NCBI RefSeq assembly: GCF_000002985.6
Contig: NC_003284.9
Span: 14,136,001 to 14,200,000, forward strand
Reading direction: 5' to 3'
DNA: 64,000 nucleotides
Source: Caenorhabditis elegans
Lineage: Eukaryota > Nematoda > Chromadorea > Rhabditida > Rhabditidae
The translations under genes were made by a program, and so were the position numbers. Below are positions 63,730 through 64,000 of the stretch, piece by piece (position 1 is the stretch's first letter; each line of letters begins with the position of its first letter). A model generated the notes under the pieces. That model was given only the letters and a program-made list of their open reading frames with translations. It had not been told where the DNA came from and did not search any database.

Positions 63730-64000
63730 CCCTGAAAAATATAACAATTGTTGAAAATGGAATTGTAAAGTATAGTGTAAGAAGTTCACGTGAAGAAGTT
63801 TGGTTGTCTAATTGTAATAATGAAAAGTAAAGTGCAACGAGTACTGTAGCTTTACTACGTCAGAACGAAGGTGCACAAGTGAATGAACTTTAGATACTTA
63901 CCATTAGTAGGTTTTGAACAATGATATGTTGTTACAGTAGCCCGGAGATTCGATAAATTTGAATACTCAATTCATATTTTTTCAAGAGTTAAAACTCGAA
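63730..64000. other. ceh-37 upstream flank (window edge)
   Basis: Immediately upstream of the ceh-37 ATG; expected to hold promoter or outron sequence continuing beyond the window. No motif stands out; an upstream coding exon outside the window cannot be excluded. Confidence 0.4.

Overview
This window is nematode nuclear DNA, almost certainly the X chromosome of Caenorhabditis elegans. It is AT-rich, and its genes are split by many short introns with GTAAG donors and TTTCAG acceptors. The spliced product of one gene is a 528-residue AKT kinase that I recognise as AKT-2. The gene order (AKT-2, an ATP6AP2/renin-receptor protein, a WDR44/SYM-4 protein, mitochondrial IDH beta, then a pair of Otx-type homeobox genes) fits the F28H6 - R03E1 - C37E2 stretch of X as I remember it. 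Gene names rest on that recall plus the translations. I joined exons by hand, and for every intact gene the reading frame closed from ATG to stop.

Layout. 1-1010: three identical tRNA-His genes in a direct and inverted duplication. 2100-4070 (-): kynurenine aminotransferase nkat-1. 5946-8029 (+): a divergent homeodomain-like gene. 8.0-11.7 kb: gene-free, with an 8-bp-TSD foldback element and two copies of a palindromic repeat. 11707-15560 (+): akt-2. 16119-17237 (-): a broken F-box-associated (FBA_2) gene. 18415-18688: a 19-20 bp minisatellite. 19115-21013 (-): a second divergent homeobox gene with a C-terminal Groucho-binding-like motif. 22870-25637 (-): a Cys-loop ligand-gated channel subunit. 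26027-26296: tRNA-Asp and tRNA-Ser, followed by an 18-C tract. 27349-28505 (-): vha-20. 29055-33596 (-): sym-4. 35463-37388 (-): idhb-1. 40050-45705 (+): three tandem AIG1/ADTRP-family membrane genes, one carrying a 1.3-kb intronic palindrome. 47449-49535 (-) and 61741-63729 (-): two Otx/K50 homeobox genes (ceh-36 and ceh-37) separated by 12 kb of gene-free DNA holding a mariner-like remnant and a hAT-like MITE.

How the genes relate. Most are unrelated neighbours: insulin-pathway kinase, tryptophan catabolism, V-ATPase accessory protein, WD-repeat trafficking protein and TCA-cycle subunit. Two local families are real: the AIG1/ADTRP trio (nearly identical exon phases and lengths) and the ceh-36/ceh-37 pair (same intron position inside the homeodomain). 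The most unusual signals are the two homeodomains lacking Asn51, one of which has a triplicated exon with non-standard acceptors; the substituted catalytic His in the middle AIG1-like gene; the giant intronic palindrome; a GC-AG intron in the channel gene; and three copies of an ASE-motif core upstream of ceh-36.
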